Assembly: GCA_011634665.1 (NCBI GenBank)
Contig: WAEK01000015.1
Location: forward strand, 852,501 to 916,500
Length of the DNA stretch: 64,000 nt
DNA from: Mortierella sp. BCC40632
Lineage: Eukaryota; Mortierellomycota; Mortierellomycetes; Mortierellales; Mortierellaceae
Direction: 5' to 3'
The translations under genes were made by a program, and so were the position numbers. The first letter of the stretch is position 1. Each line of letters begins with the position of its first letter. Shown piece after piece: positions 45,428 through 54,538 of the stretch. The notes beneath the pieces are model-generated. The model was not told where the DNA came from. It saw only the letters and a program-made list of their open reading frames with translations, and ran no database searches.

Positions 45428-48400
45428 CTATGTCCTTGTCCGTCTTCCTGGACGAGCATGGCTCGTCATCGTTGTCGTTACTGTTGTTGTGGAGGAGGAT
45501 ACGGTAGCAGATGTTGCTGCGGTAGTGCCCGTGCTTTCCAGTCGAATTCGTTTTTGCCGGCTTCCAGTGACAGTGGTGTTCTCTGGTTCGTCTCCTCCTA
45601 GAGTTGTCTCGGTCTTGACAACAGCTGTGGTAGCTGTGGTTATTGAAGAAGCAGCCGTCGTCGAAGCAGCAGCAGCAGCGGCGGCAGCGGCTTTTTCATC
45701 TTCGGCGGCCATCATCGCAGCCAATCCTGCTGCCATCGCCGCCATGGCATTCGCAATTGCTGTGGCTGCTGCAGACGACTCGGGACTCGATCCTTCTCCG
45801 CCCTCTGACGCATTCGAGGACTCCAAAGATGACGAAGTTCCATTCTTGGCCTTACTAGATCCGGCCTTTTCCTTATCGGACGATCCTGCTCCCGTCTTGG
45901 ATCCGTCCAGAGTCACGGCAGCCATGGCGGCTTTGGGGCTGTAACTGTATCCGTACCCACTGCCTTGTCCAAGTCCTGCTCCTGCTCCACCTGGGTTCTG
46001 GATCATTTCGCCATCGGGTCCACAGGTGCCTTCGGCTGCCGCATTGTTCTTTAACAGGTCCTCACAGATCCGATCCACGCCTCCCATCGCCTCCATCACT
46101 CCTCGTCCAAAGTCCGTCAATCTATACACCCATTGACGACCTCGCTTCACTCCAAAGCTCTCGAACCGTGGCCGAGGATGACCCTTTTCATGGGCAAGTG
46201 CATCCGAAATCTGTGCACGCCAAATCTGAAGGTTCTTGTGACCTGTCCTTGGAATCCGGTTCAGGTACCGACTAAAGAGTTTTTCCACCATGCTCGCCAC
46301 ATCGTTCAATGTTCCTTGCAAGTCCGGTAACCGAGCCAGGGACAAGAACGCCATTTGTGAATACGTGGGTAGCTTAGACGATGGGTCTGGCTTGGATCGC
46401 CGTGGTTGCGCATGACCATTGCCTTTGACAAACCCAGGATCGGTTAATACTTGTCGACGGGATCGAACAGAGTGTACAGAGCGGTCTAAGGTCTCGGCAA
46501 TCTCCTTGATCGGTCGGTTGCTAGCGACGAGCTCCAACAAAAGCTTTTCTTCTTCCGCTGTCCAGGGTCGCTTAATCGCCATATTCAAAGGAGGTGTCTT
46601 TCGTTCTTCTGTTTCGGTCGTGGTCGACAGGGGTCGTTGCGTAAGGGGCTTGGAGAGAGAGGCCTCGGGTTCTTCGAGCTTGATCGTCGTCGGCTGCTCC
46701 AACAATCGTCTCTCTGTAAATGACTCGCTTGCCTGGGGCGATGTAGGGGTTGTAGGCTGGGTCTGGAGTGCTGAACCGGTTCTCGAGCTTGTCGACTTTT
46801 CCATCGATGCTGGTGGTAATTCGAGTCGCTCAACATTGGTAGGCAATTCAACTGTCATGGGCATGACAGGAGGACTGGCACGAACAGAAGAAGGAGGCGA
46901 AGGAAGGTTGCCCAGATCATCTGTACTGTCTCTCTCCGGTGATAGCTCGCTCTCTCCACACAATTTCCGCTTCCTGGTAGATGTAGGCCGTGCCATGGTG
47001 GTCGAAGGCTGGGAGGTCTCCTTGTCTGTCGACTCTAACGATCCCTTCTTGGCATTTTGTTGTTGCTCGGACCGATGATTGGAACGCCGACGGGAACGGC
47101 TCACAGCCTTGGAAGATAACGTCGATTTTTTGCTTTTCGAATCTTGACTGGCGGCCTTGGCGAACGCGGCCTTGACAACATCTGTCGGCGGTGGGGACCG
47201 TGATAGGACAAGAGAAGGGTGGAGCTTTGGTGAGACGAGCTCAGGGGTGACGGCACCCGAGGTGCAGCTTGAGTAACTAGGTGAGCTAGGGAGGTCGCCC
47301 AGGGGCTCGGCTACTTCCATCATCACATCCTCCATGGCACTCGAGGTCGAATCTTGCATCTCGAGCAAGTCTTTAGTCTCGTCCTTGGTGTGTACAAGGA
47401 AATCCTCTGGTGGATTATCTGTGGTCAAGTCCATGGCCTCGGACAACTCTAGGCCAGCCTCAGAATCGTTCTCAGTCGTCTGTTTGATCAAAGATGGGCG
47501 TTTAGAAGGCTGTTGGCTCTGTTGGCTCTGCTGCTGTTGATGTTGCTGTTGCTGTTGCTGTTGGTGACCCTGATTAAACATAAATTCAACAGAGTCCATG
47601 CCTGTTCCTGAGCCTGTTGTGGCAGAAAAGAACTTTTCACGCTGGATAGCAGCCTGAGTTTGCAATTCTTCCATGAGCATACGGAACAGGTCCTGGGCAG
47701 GGGCAGCGCCTGCGGCCATACCAGCTTGAGCATGCGAGAGTAAAGAAGCAGAGGCAGTGCCATAGAGACCCATGGCAGGATCCATAGGACTGTCTACAAA
47801 GCTATCAGTAGAAGAAGAGACGGTAGTAGGGTCTGAGTCGACAAAGTGAGCCATCGAGCTGTCGGGACCATTCTCAGGAGTGGAGGACTGGTGGCTGTCT
47901 TGGGTCGAGAGAGAGAGGTGGTGGTGGTGATGATGGACAAGGCTTGCGAGGTGACTGTCGTCCGACTCTTGTTTGATCAACAGGTCCACGGGAGAAGGGC
48001 TGAGGCGGTGCAGCGAGATAGTGTCTGGAGCTGCGAACGAGGCTGTGGAAGAGTCGTGGCTGTAGACTGGAGTGTCTTGTGTTGAGGAAGAGGATGTCCC
48101 GGTCGACGACGACGACGACGATGACGAGGAAGAGGTGGGAAATCCAGGGGTCAAAGCAGAAGCAGAAACAGCAACAACAGCAGAAACAGCAACCGTAGGA
48201 CACTCCTTGTCGTTGCCAAGGTCAGGAGAGACAGAAGGGACAAAGGACAGATCGTGATCATGGTCAGCATCGTCTTCGTCCTCTTGCTTTGCATGAATGT
48301 AATCATAGATATCGATCTCGTCCTCAACCTCGGCCAGGGTGGTGGCCGCAGAGGGATGGGCATGAGCATGGTGCAAAAGCAGGTGCTGTGCCTGGTCGAC

Positions 48401-48856
48401 AGGAGAAGGATCACGGTCGAGATCTTGGATCAAGAAGTCTTGGGTGAGAGGGTCAAAGGCGGGGAGGGGGCCATGGGACTGAAAGGTGGGGATGGACTGC
48501 TGGTCGTGTGTAAACTTTTGCTGATGTGGTGGAGAGAGCTGCGGCCGCGGAGGCTGTGGCTGTTGTTGCTGGAGCTGAAGCTGTTGTTGTTGTTGCTGCT
48601 GCTGCTGCTGTTGTTGTTGTTGTTGCTGTTGTGGAAGTTGTGAGTGGTGGTGATGATGATGTGAGTGCTGTGGGTGGTGGTGTGGCGGGTGTTTCTCATC
48701 CTGGACCTGAGCTTGAACTGGCAGGTGTGGGTGCGTGTGATTATGATACAAAGAAAGAGCGGTCGGGTGCTCGTGGGGTTGGTTCTCGTCTTCTTGGGCA
48801 AGTGCAAATCGGGGTTCTTGAGGCAGGTTGGATGTCAGTAGTTCAGTATCGACCAT
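45428..48856 (-). CDS. Myb/SANT-domain transcriptional regulator with polyQ and His tracts
   Basis: A single uninterrupted frame of 1142 residues. Residues about 762-805 (KRPWTAEEEKLLLELVASNR, then IKEIAETLDRSVHSVRSRRQ) form a Myb/SANT-like helix-turn-helix with the conserved tryptophan, acidic helix and basic recognition helix. About 830-930 follows a conserved-looking segment (LPTYSQMAFLSLARLPDL, VEKLFSRYLNRI, FESFGVKRGRQWVYRLTDFG) compatible with a winged-helix or effector fold, which I cannot name. The rest is low complexity: a His-rich run and a polyQ stretch of about 25 near residues 70-98, Ser/Thr-rich regions, and Ala/Thr-rich C-terminal tracts. Nuclear localisation is suggested by RSRRRSNHR and the RKRK segment. 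Role as a DNA-binding regulator is inferred. Target genes are unknown. The start is the first ATG after a long pyrimidine-rich (sense strand) leader. Confidence 0.85.
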   Translation of the reverse strand: MVDTELLTSNLPQEPRFALAQEDENQPHEHPTALSLYHNHTHPHLPVQAQVQDEKHPPHHHPQHSHHHHHHSQLPQQQQQQQQQQQQQQQQQLQLQQQQPQPPRPQLSPPHQQKFTHDQQSIPTFQSHGPLPAFDPLTQDFLIQDLDRDPSPVDQAQHLLLHHAHAHPSAATTLAEVEDEIDIYDYIHAKQEDEDDADHDHDLSFVPSVSPDLGNDKECPTVAVSAVVAVSASALTPGFPTSSSSSSSSSSTGTSSSSTQDTPVYSHDSSTASFAAPDTISLHRLSPSPVDLLIKQESDDSHLASLVHHHHHHLSLSTQDSHQSSTPENGPDSSMAHFVDSDPTTVSSSTDSFVDSPMDPAMGLYGTASASLLSHAQAGMAAGAAPAQDLFRMLMEELQTQAAIQREKFFSATTGSGTGMDSVEFMFNQGHQQQQQQQHQQQQSQQSQQPSKRPSLIKQTTENDSEAGLELSEAMDLTTDNPPEDFLVHTKDETKDLLEMQDSTSSAMEDVMMEVAEPLGDLPSSPSYSSCTSGAVTPELVSPKLHPSLVLSRSPPPTDVVKAAFAKAASQDSKSKKSTLSSKAVSRSRRRSNHRSEQQQNAKKGSLESTDKETSQPSTTMARPTSTRKRKLCGESELSPERDSTDDLGNLPSPPSSVRASPPVMPMTVELPTNVERLELPPASMEKSTSSRTGSALQTQPTTPTSPQASESFTERRLLEQPTTIKLEEPEASLSKPLTQRPLSTTTETEERKTPPLNMAIKRPWTAEEEKLLLELVASNRPIKEIAETLDRSVHSVRSRRQVLTDPGFVKGNGHAQPRRSKPDPSSKLPTYSQMAFLSLARLPDLQGTLNDVASMVEKLFSRYLNRIPRTGHKNLQIWRAQISDALAHEKGHPRPRFESFGVKRGRQWVYRLTDFGRGVMEAMGGVDRICEDLLKNNAAAEGTCGPDGEMIQNPGGAGAGLGQGSGYGYSYSPKAAMAAVTLDGSKTGAGSSDKEKAGSSKAKNGTSSSLESSNASEGGEGSSPESSAAATAIANAMAAMAAGLAAMMAAEDEKAAAAAAAAASTTAASSITTATTAVVKTETTLGGDEPENTTVTGSRQKRIRLESTGTTAATSATVSSSTTTVTTTMTSHARPGRRTRT

Positions 48857-50291
48857 CGTTAGCTTGTCAGGGTCCAGTAGGGCACTTTCTGGGTCAAATC
48901 TGTACGAATGGGCGTCGCGTGCTTTGATGGGCTAAAAGGGCTGAGCAAAAGGGAGGCGTAGCCAAAGCAAAAGCGTTTGCAGGGTCGGGTAAAAGGGTAA
49001 AGGGGTGAGGTGTGGAGTGAGTAGGTGAGTAGGTAGATAAGGAACGGGTCAAGAGTGTAAGAGCAGGAGAGAGAAGAAGAGAGAGAGAGAAAAGAGAAAA
49101 GAAAAATAAAGAGAGGTGGAGAGAGAGAAAGAGAGACCAATCAAGAGCAGGGATGGGGAATGAGAAAGAGAAGAAGAAAAAAAAAAAAAAAAAAAGAGAG
49201 AGAGATGGGTCCGATGGGAGGGGGAGCGGGGCGCGGGAAGTGATGGTTCGATTCAAGTGAATGTCTCGAAAAGGTGTGTGTGTGTGTGTGATAGAGAGAG
49301 AGAGAAAGAGATACGTACAGCGGGTGGCCAATAGGACCCGTGGGAGAACGTGTGTGAGATGGAGTCAAGAGGGGGTAGGACGGGCGGGATCAGCACAGGG
49401 TTTGGGCTGCATTAGGGCCCCCGATCTCTTTCTCTCTTTCTCTCTTTCTCTCTCATGGCACAGGGCCCCATTTCACCTTGAATGGACCGATCGCCGCGCG
49501 TCATTAATAAATGGAAAAAAAAGGATGTGGTAGTAGAGGACGTCTTACCAGACAGGGCTCAAAAAGATGTTGGACCGAGCAGACGTGAAGTGGAGAATGC
49601 GAGGCACGGATGTTCGAGAAGAAGAAGGAGGAGGAGAGGGTAGAGGGTGTCAATGGAGGAGAATGAAAGAAAAAAAAGAGTGAAAGAGTGAAAGAGAGAG
49701 TGTGGGTGGATGGGTGAGTGAAAGAGAGGAAGCGTGTGTGGGAGTAAAAGAGAGAAAAAGACGCGATATGGGGCTTGGGCGCAGGAGAGGGGGATCCGCG
49801 TGATGTACTGAGATGACAGATGCGGTGATCGAATGAAATGAATGAATGAAGAAGGAGACTGATGCGAGATGGCGCAGGACAGGGCAAACAACAAGGGTTG
49901 ATGGAGAGAAAGAGAGAAAGAGAGAGAAAGAGAATGTGTCTGTGGGCGTGTGTGTGGAGAGTGAGTGATGAGCGAGCGAGAGCGAGCGAACGAACGAGAA
50001 CGAAAAAAAAAAGGACACAGAAAAAAAAAAAAAAAAAAAAAAAAAGAGTAGAGCAGAGTGGAGTGGAGTGAGAGAGAATGAGTGAGAGAAGGAGAGAGAA
50101 GGAAAGAGAAGGAACGAAATGTCGATGAAAAGAGATGACAATGTTCGCGGCGCGGGGAGGAGGTCGAAGGGTCTTGTGCGGGTCTTGTGTCTGTTTGTCT
50201 GGCGGCGGCTTCTCTGCCTGTCCAGAGTAGTGTGCAGCAGCAGCATCTTCCACAACAGACAAAACAGACAAAGACTGAACAGACAGACAGC

Positions 50292-50320
50292 ACAGGACAG
50301 GACAGGACAGAACAGGATAG
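50292..50320. repeat. (GGACA)n pentanucleotide repeat
   Basis: Three to four GGACA units followed by GAACAGG, matching the unit order at 39958-39980. The two sites share a stretch of more than 20 identical bases. Confidence 0.85.
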
Positions 50321-51238
50321 GGCAGACCCCCTGTTCCCCTGCTCCCTTCAACCTGCTTCCTTCCACCTGCAACCTGCGACCTACTGTTGCCAGAAGAGAG
50401 AATCCTCTTCCCTTGGTCCATTGAGACGGGACCATCATCAGGCCAGCGCGGGAGCGGGTCAAGTCGCTCCGCTGCCCGACTGCAGCCAGCCAGCCAGCCA
50501 GCCAGCCAGCAACAACAACAGCAGCAGCAAGGGGCTTCGTTTGTCTCTTTCTTCTCTCTTTCTGACTCTTTCGATCGCTCTCTGCGTGGTCACGGTTGTT
50601 TGTTGATAGTCGCTTGCCGCTGGGATCTCGACCCCTCGACCCAAAAGCCGACGCGCACAGGGCGGGTAGTCGACTGACATCCGCCTCCAAAGACAAAGCC
50701 TGCGCACGATCAATGCAGAAATGGAGGATGTCCATGGAGAATGGACAAACCTTGTTTCCTCCCAGCTCCATTATTATTCTGTGCGGCATCAACGCCTGTC
50801 GCTCCGCCCATGGGGTCATCACCCCATCCCATCCCTGCACGACGGGCACGCGTGCGCGCGTCTCTTTCTCACTCTCTTTCTCTCTCCCCCTTTTTTTTTT
50901 TTTTTTTTTTTTTTTTGGGTGAGGCAGACCTTGTCCTTCCTTCTCCTCCTTACAATTTGTCTCCCACCCCACCCCTTGCGCGTGAGACACGCTTTCTGTG
51001 TGTTGGCTGGTGAGATAAGGGCCGGAAAGGAACATTGGGCCCACAGGACCCATACACAGCATCTCGACATACTCTTACACACACATTCAGAGAGAGAAAG
51101 AGAAAGAAAGAGAAAGAAGAAAGGGATATTAGACATTTGGCCCATGTAATGGTCCGTTAGTCTTGGTCTTGGTCCTACACTCCACCACTTTCTCTTTGCT
51201 CAGGAAGACAGGACAAAAACACGCATACAGCCAAACAA

Positions 51239-51271
51239 ACATTCAGACATTCAGACATTCAGACATTCAGA
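51239..51271. repeat. (ACATTCAG)n octanucleotide repeat
   Basis: About four tandem ACATTCAG units in the divergent intergenic region upstream of the RS-rich gene. Confidence 0.85.
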
Positions 51272-51472
51272 TAGACGGACAGACAGACACAGGGAGAGAT
51301 GCTGGGACACTGGGACTCGAGAATGTCCATATTGTGTACGTGCATGCCCCACACGCACACGCGCACATCGCGTCTCATTTCTTTCTGTTGTTTGATCGTC
51401 CTCGTTTTCTCTTCTCTGAGGGGAGGAGGAAGGATAAGCGAAAAGTCGTTCCTCTCTCTCTTTCTCTCTCTT

Positions 51473-51473
<1 letters not shown>

Positions 51474-51511
<38 letters not shown>
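51474..51511. repeat. (CT)n microsatellite
   Basis: A CT dinucleotide run of about 37 nt inside a longer pyrimidine-rich tract (51450-51530). Confidence 0.9.
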
Positions 51512-51514
<3 letters not shown>

Positions 51515-52172
51515 CCACTTTCCTCTCTCTGGCTCTCATCCCTTTGCCGCCGTTTATTAAACCGGGGGAGAGTGAGAGGAACAAGGAAAGAGAAAGGCAA
51601 TTGAGCGCGGTCTGAAAATATGTGACCAGGCCCGTCGCTATTATTATCGAACCGAGCGCGTCCCGACCGTGCAGGGCTGGGAATAGGTCTGGTCTTCTTT
51701 CGCTCGCACTGCATGAGTCCCACACCACGGCAAAAGAGAGTTCCCTTTTCTCCCATCGCGACCTTCTCTTTCTCTTGGAGTCCTTTTCCTCTCCCGTCAA
51801 GTTATTGGCAAAGCAAAGGCTCAACGCCTGTAGAGCCTGTGCGCCTAGGCAGAGAAGATGACGATGAAAAAAAGAATGGTGGGGCCTATTTTCATTTTTT
51901 TTTTTTTTTTTTTTGACCTTCTCTTTTTGACGAGAATGGGGACCAACAGCGGCAACAGCAACAACAACAGCAGCAGCAGCATCAGCAGTAGTGACATTCA
52001 GCATCGATAAGGTCTGGCGACGAAAATATTCCCCGCGCCAATGGGAATACGACTGTCTCTCTCTCTCAGAGAGAAGAGAGAAAGTGTGTGTGTGTGAGGA
52101 AGAGAGAGAGAGAGAGAGACAAAGTCTCGTGTGTGTATTCTCTCTCTGCAGCCGTAGCTTTTGTCGACTCCA

Positions 52173-52174
<2 letters not shown>

Positions 52175-52206
<32 letters not shown>
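52175..52206. repeat. (CA)n microsatellite in the RS-protein leader
   Basis: A CA run of about 31 nt ends 49 bases before the ATG at 52255. It may therefore lie in the 5' untranslated region. Confidence 0.9.
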
Positions 52207-52207
<1 letters not shown>

Positions 52208-52254
52208 CCTATTTTGCTGCTCCTTCTTCAAGGAGACCCAACTGCACCTTCCTC

Positions 52255-53591
52255 ATGTCGACAAATCTGCACCGATCACGATCCAGATCCAGATCCAGAT
52301 CCAGATCTGGATCTCCGCCACCGCGTCGTTCGCATCGCCGTTCACCATCCCCTATTGGACGCGATGGCCATCGAGCTCCATCCCCAAGGACATCATCCCA
52401 TCCCAGGAGTCGCTCTCCATCGCCACAACGACATTCATCCCAGTCAGGGTCGCGACTTGGAGCCACCTCTCCTGACAAGAGGTACTCATCGCGTCCCAGA
52501 AGCCGAAGCAGGAGTCCAGTCAACGATCCAAACAAAAGAGACAAGGCCAGGAGGAGCCACAGTCGGGATCGTGTCATGAGAAGCAGGAGCAGAAGTGTGG
52601 ACCGTCTTAGAGAACGAGACAGAGAGAGTGGTCGAGACAGGAACAAAGAAAGAGAAAGTAGTAACAGGGACAAGCACCATGATCGAGACAGTGGTAGGGA
52701 CAAGGACAGACGATCGCGTAGTCGAGAGAGATCCAGGTATATACCAAGTTGGGAAGAAGAAAAAAATCATGCTCCGATCCTAGGAAGTTCTAGGAAAAGA
52801 GAAGAAACCACCTCTTCTATCTTTTGTTGTTGTTGTTGCTATTGTTGTTGTTATCGTCGTTGATAATTTGATCCGCATATCCAATCCTGTGTTCTAACCT
52901 CCACGGTCTTTTCTATTCTCCTCTTATAACCAGTCATCGCTCTTCTAGTCATCGTTCGCATCAAGGATCCTCTTCCAGACGCGACTCGCGATCGCGGTCT
53001 CGATCTCGATCTCGATCACCGCGTAAAACAACACGTTCCCGGTCCAGATCTCGATCCCCTTCTCGACACTCTTCTAGTCGACATGGCAGTCGACATGGTA
53101 GCTCAAGTCATCGATCCTCTCGTCATTCTTCTTCTTCTCATCATCATCACCATCGAAGCAAACGTTCCAGACGATCTCGGTCTCGATCTTCTGATGACTC
53201 GGCCTCGGACTCGGACTCGGATACTTCATCTTCCTCAGGTTCCGATTCGGATGACTCGAGACGCCGTCGACACAAGAAACATCGCAAGAGCAGCAGTAGT
53301 CGTAGTAGTCGGAAAAAGGACAAGAAAGATCGGAAAAAGGACAAAAAGGTAAAAACAAAAAACAAAAAAAAAATATATGAGCTTAATTTTTGTTTATTTT
53401 TGTTCATTTTAACTGACGAGAAGTTTATCGAGGGATAAATACCAATGGCTAATAACTTCTCTTTCTAAACAATATGTATTTACCTGGGCTATGATGGTAT
53501 GGGTATGAACTCTTTAGAAGCGTAAAAAGGAAAAAGGAAGTCAGTCGTCCAAACAGTATGGCACCTACGGTGTCCTTACCCCTGCCGAGTA

Positions 53592-53626
<35 letters not shown>

Positions 53627-54148
53627 TTCTCTCTACTCTGCGTCGTCGTTTCCTTTCTCTTAACATCCTTTCTCTATATATATATATTTCTTCTTTTCTT
53701 CTTTTTCTTCTCTAGCATGTGGAACAAAGACAGCGAGTTCCAGGCATGGTTGATCGAAGTCAAGAAACTGGATCCAGAAGCCATTACTCAAAACAAAATG
53801 AAAGACTATTTCCTCGGCTTTATGGAGGACTACAACACCGTGACCATGCCTCACGAGAAATTCTACAATATGGCACAATGGGAAGCCCGACAAGAGGCCA
53901 TTCGAATGGGTGAACCCGTCCCAAGTCGATCCTCTACCTCTGCGTCTCAAGTCAATTTGATGAACGATGCAGAAGAACTTCGGTTGCAGCAGATGAACCG
54001 TCGTAAACTTAATGCCTCCAATACTCATGTGGCCATGACTCAGAGTCAGCTTCAAGAGTTGAGAAAGGTGACCCATGGACGTGTAGAGGCGGATCGATTG
54101 AGACGACTGGGTCTGGATACCGGCAACAAGGGTGTCCGATATGAATAA
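52255..54148 (+). CDS. RS-rich nuclear protein with a conserved C-terminal domain
   Basis: Four exons: 52255-52736, 52934-53348, 53518-53588 and 53716-54148. They are in phase and encode about 466 residues. The first 300 residues are dense Arg-Ser dipeptides with Pro, Asp and His, as in SR-type splicing factors. A basic KKDKKDRKKDKK stretch follows. The C-terminal 160 residues are of normal complexity: YGTYGVLTPADMWNKDSEF, QAWLIEVKKLDPEAITQNK, FMEDYNTVTMPHEKFYNMAQ and a long helical tail. This block looks like a conserved eukaryotic domain found in RS-rich nuclear proteins, but I could not name the family with confidence. There is no RRM. Likely nuclear, probably linked to pre-mRNA processing (inference). 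AATAAA follows 5 bases after the stop. It is convergent with the Kar9-like gene. Confidence 0.85.
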
Positions 54149-54152
54149 TTAT

Positions 54153-54158
54153 AATAAA
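54153..54158 (+). terminator. Putative polyadenylation signal of the RS-rich gene
   Basis: AATAAA starts 5 bases after the stop codon and runs into about 20 A bases. The very short distance makes it less certain than the others, and a later signal could be used. Confidence 0.45.
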
Positions 54159-54538
54159 AAAAAAAAAAAAAAAAAAGAGAAAAGAGGAAGAAGTATTTTT
54201 TTTTTCTTTTGATTTTTTATTGTTTTTTATTGTTTTTTTTTACTTCTTTTTTTTTCAGGAGCATACAATGGCAAGGGCAGTCCCATCCGGAGGGGGTATC
54301 AAAAGAAAGAAAGAAAGAAAGACTGGATGAAAAGAAGGAAAGGAAAGGGGGGTTTTTTTTTTTTTTTAAAATAAAGAGATGTTACAAAGGCAATTGATAC
54401 AAACTTTTGACGAGGAGAGGAAAGGGAGAAGAAAAAGAAAAAAAATGGTATACATGGAATAAACAAGGGCGGCTTATGAAAGGACGGAGGCCCATGGAGA
54501 CCATCCTCCCCTCCTTACACATAAGGAGCAAAAAAATA
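54159..54538. other. Convergent intergenic region
   Basis: Holds the 3' ends of the RS-rich and Kar9-like genes. It is A/T-rich with T runs at 54197-54206 and 54353-54367 and a GAAA tract near 54302-54320. No coding potential. Confidence 0.7.

Larger units (their letters stand above)
48857..52254. promoter_or_regulatory. 3.4-kb divergent intergenic region, Myb regulator/RS protein
   Basis: No gene was supported. Between about 48990 and 50130 the plus strand is very purine-rich (the Myb gene leader on the sense strand), with A runs at 49176-49194 and 50023-50044. Further on it contains the GGACA pentamer, CCAG units at about 50487-50511, about 27 T at 50890-50916, an ACATTCAG octamer repeat, and CT and CA microsatellites. 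Long minus-strand frames (for example 51062-49650, 470 codons) are low-complexity Ser/Leu/Phe sequence with no domain. Confidence 0.5.

Noticed and set aside
45489..45944. Plus-strand frame of Ala/Val inside the Myb gene
   Set aside because: Antisense shadow of the Ala/Thr-rich C-terminus of the Myb regulator.
49650..51062. 470-codon minus-strand open frame
   Set aside because: Almost wholly Ser/Leu/Phe/His low complexity, produced by the purine-rich plus strand. It has no domain and overlaps other open frames of the same kind.
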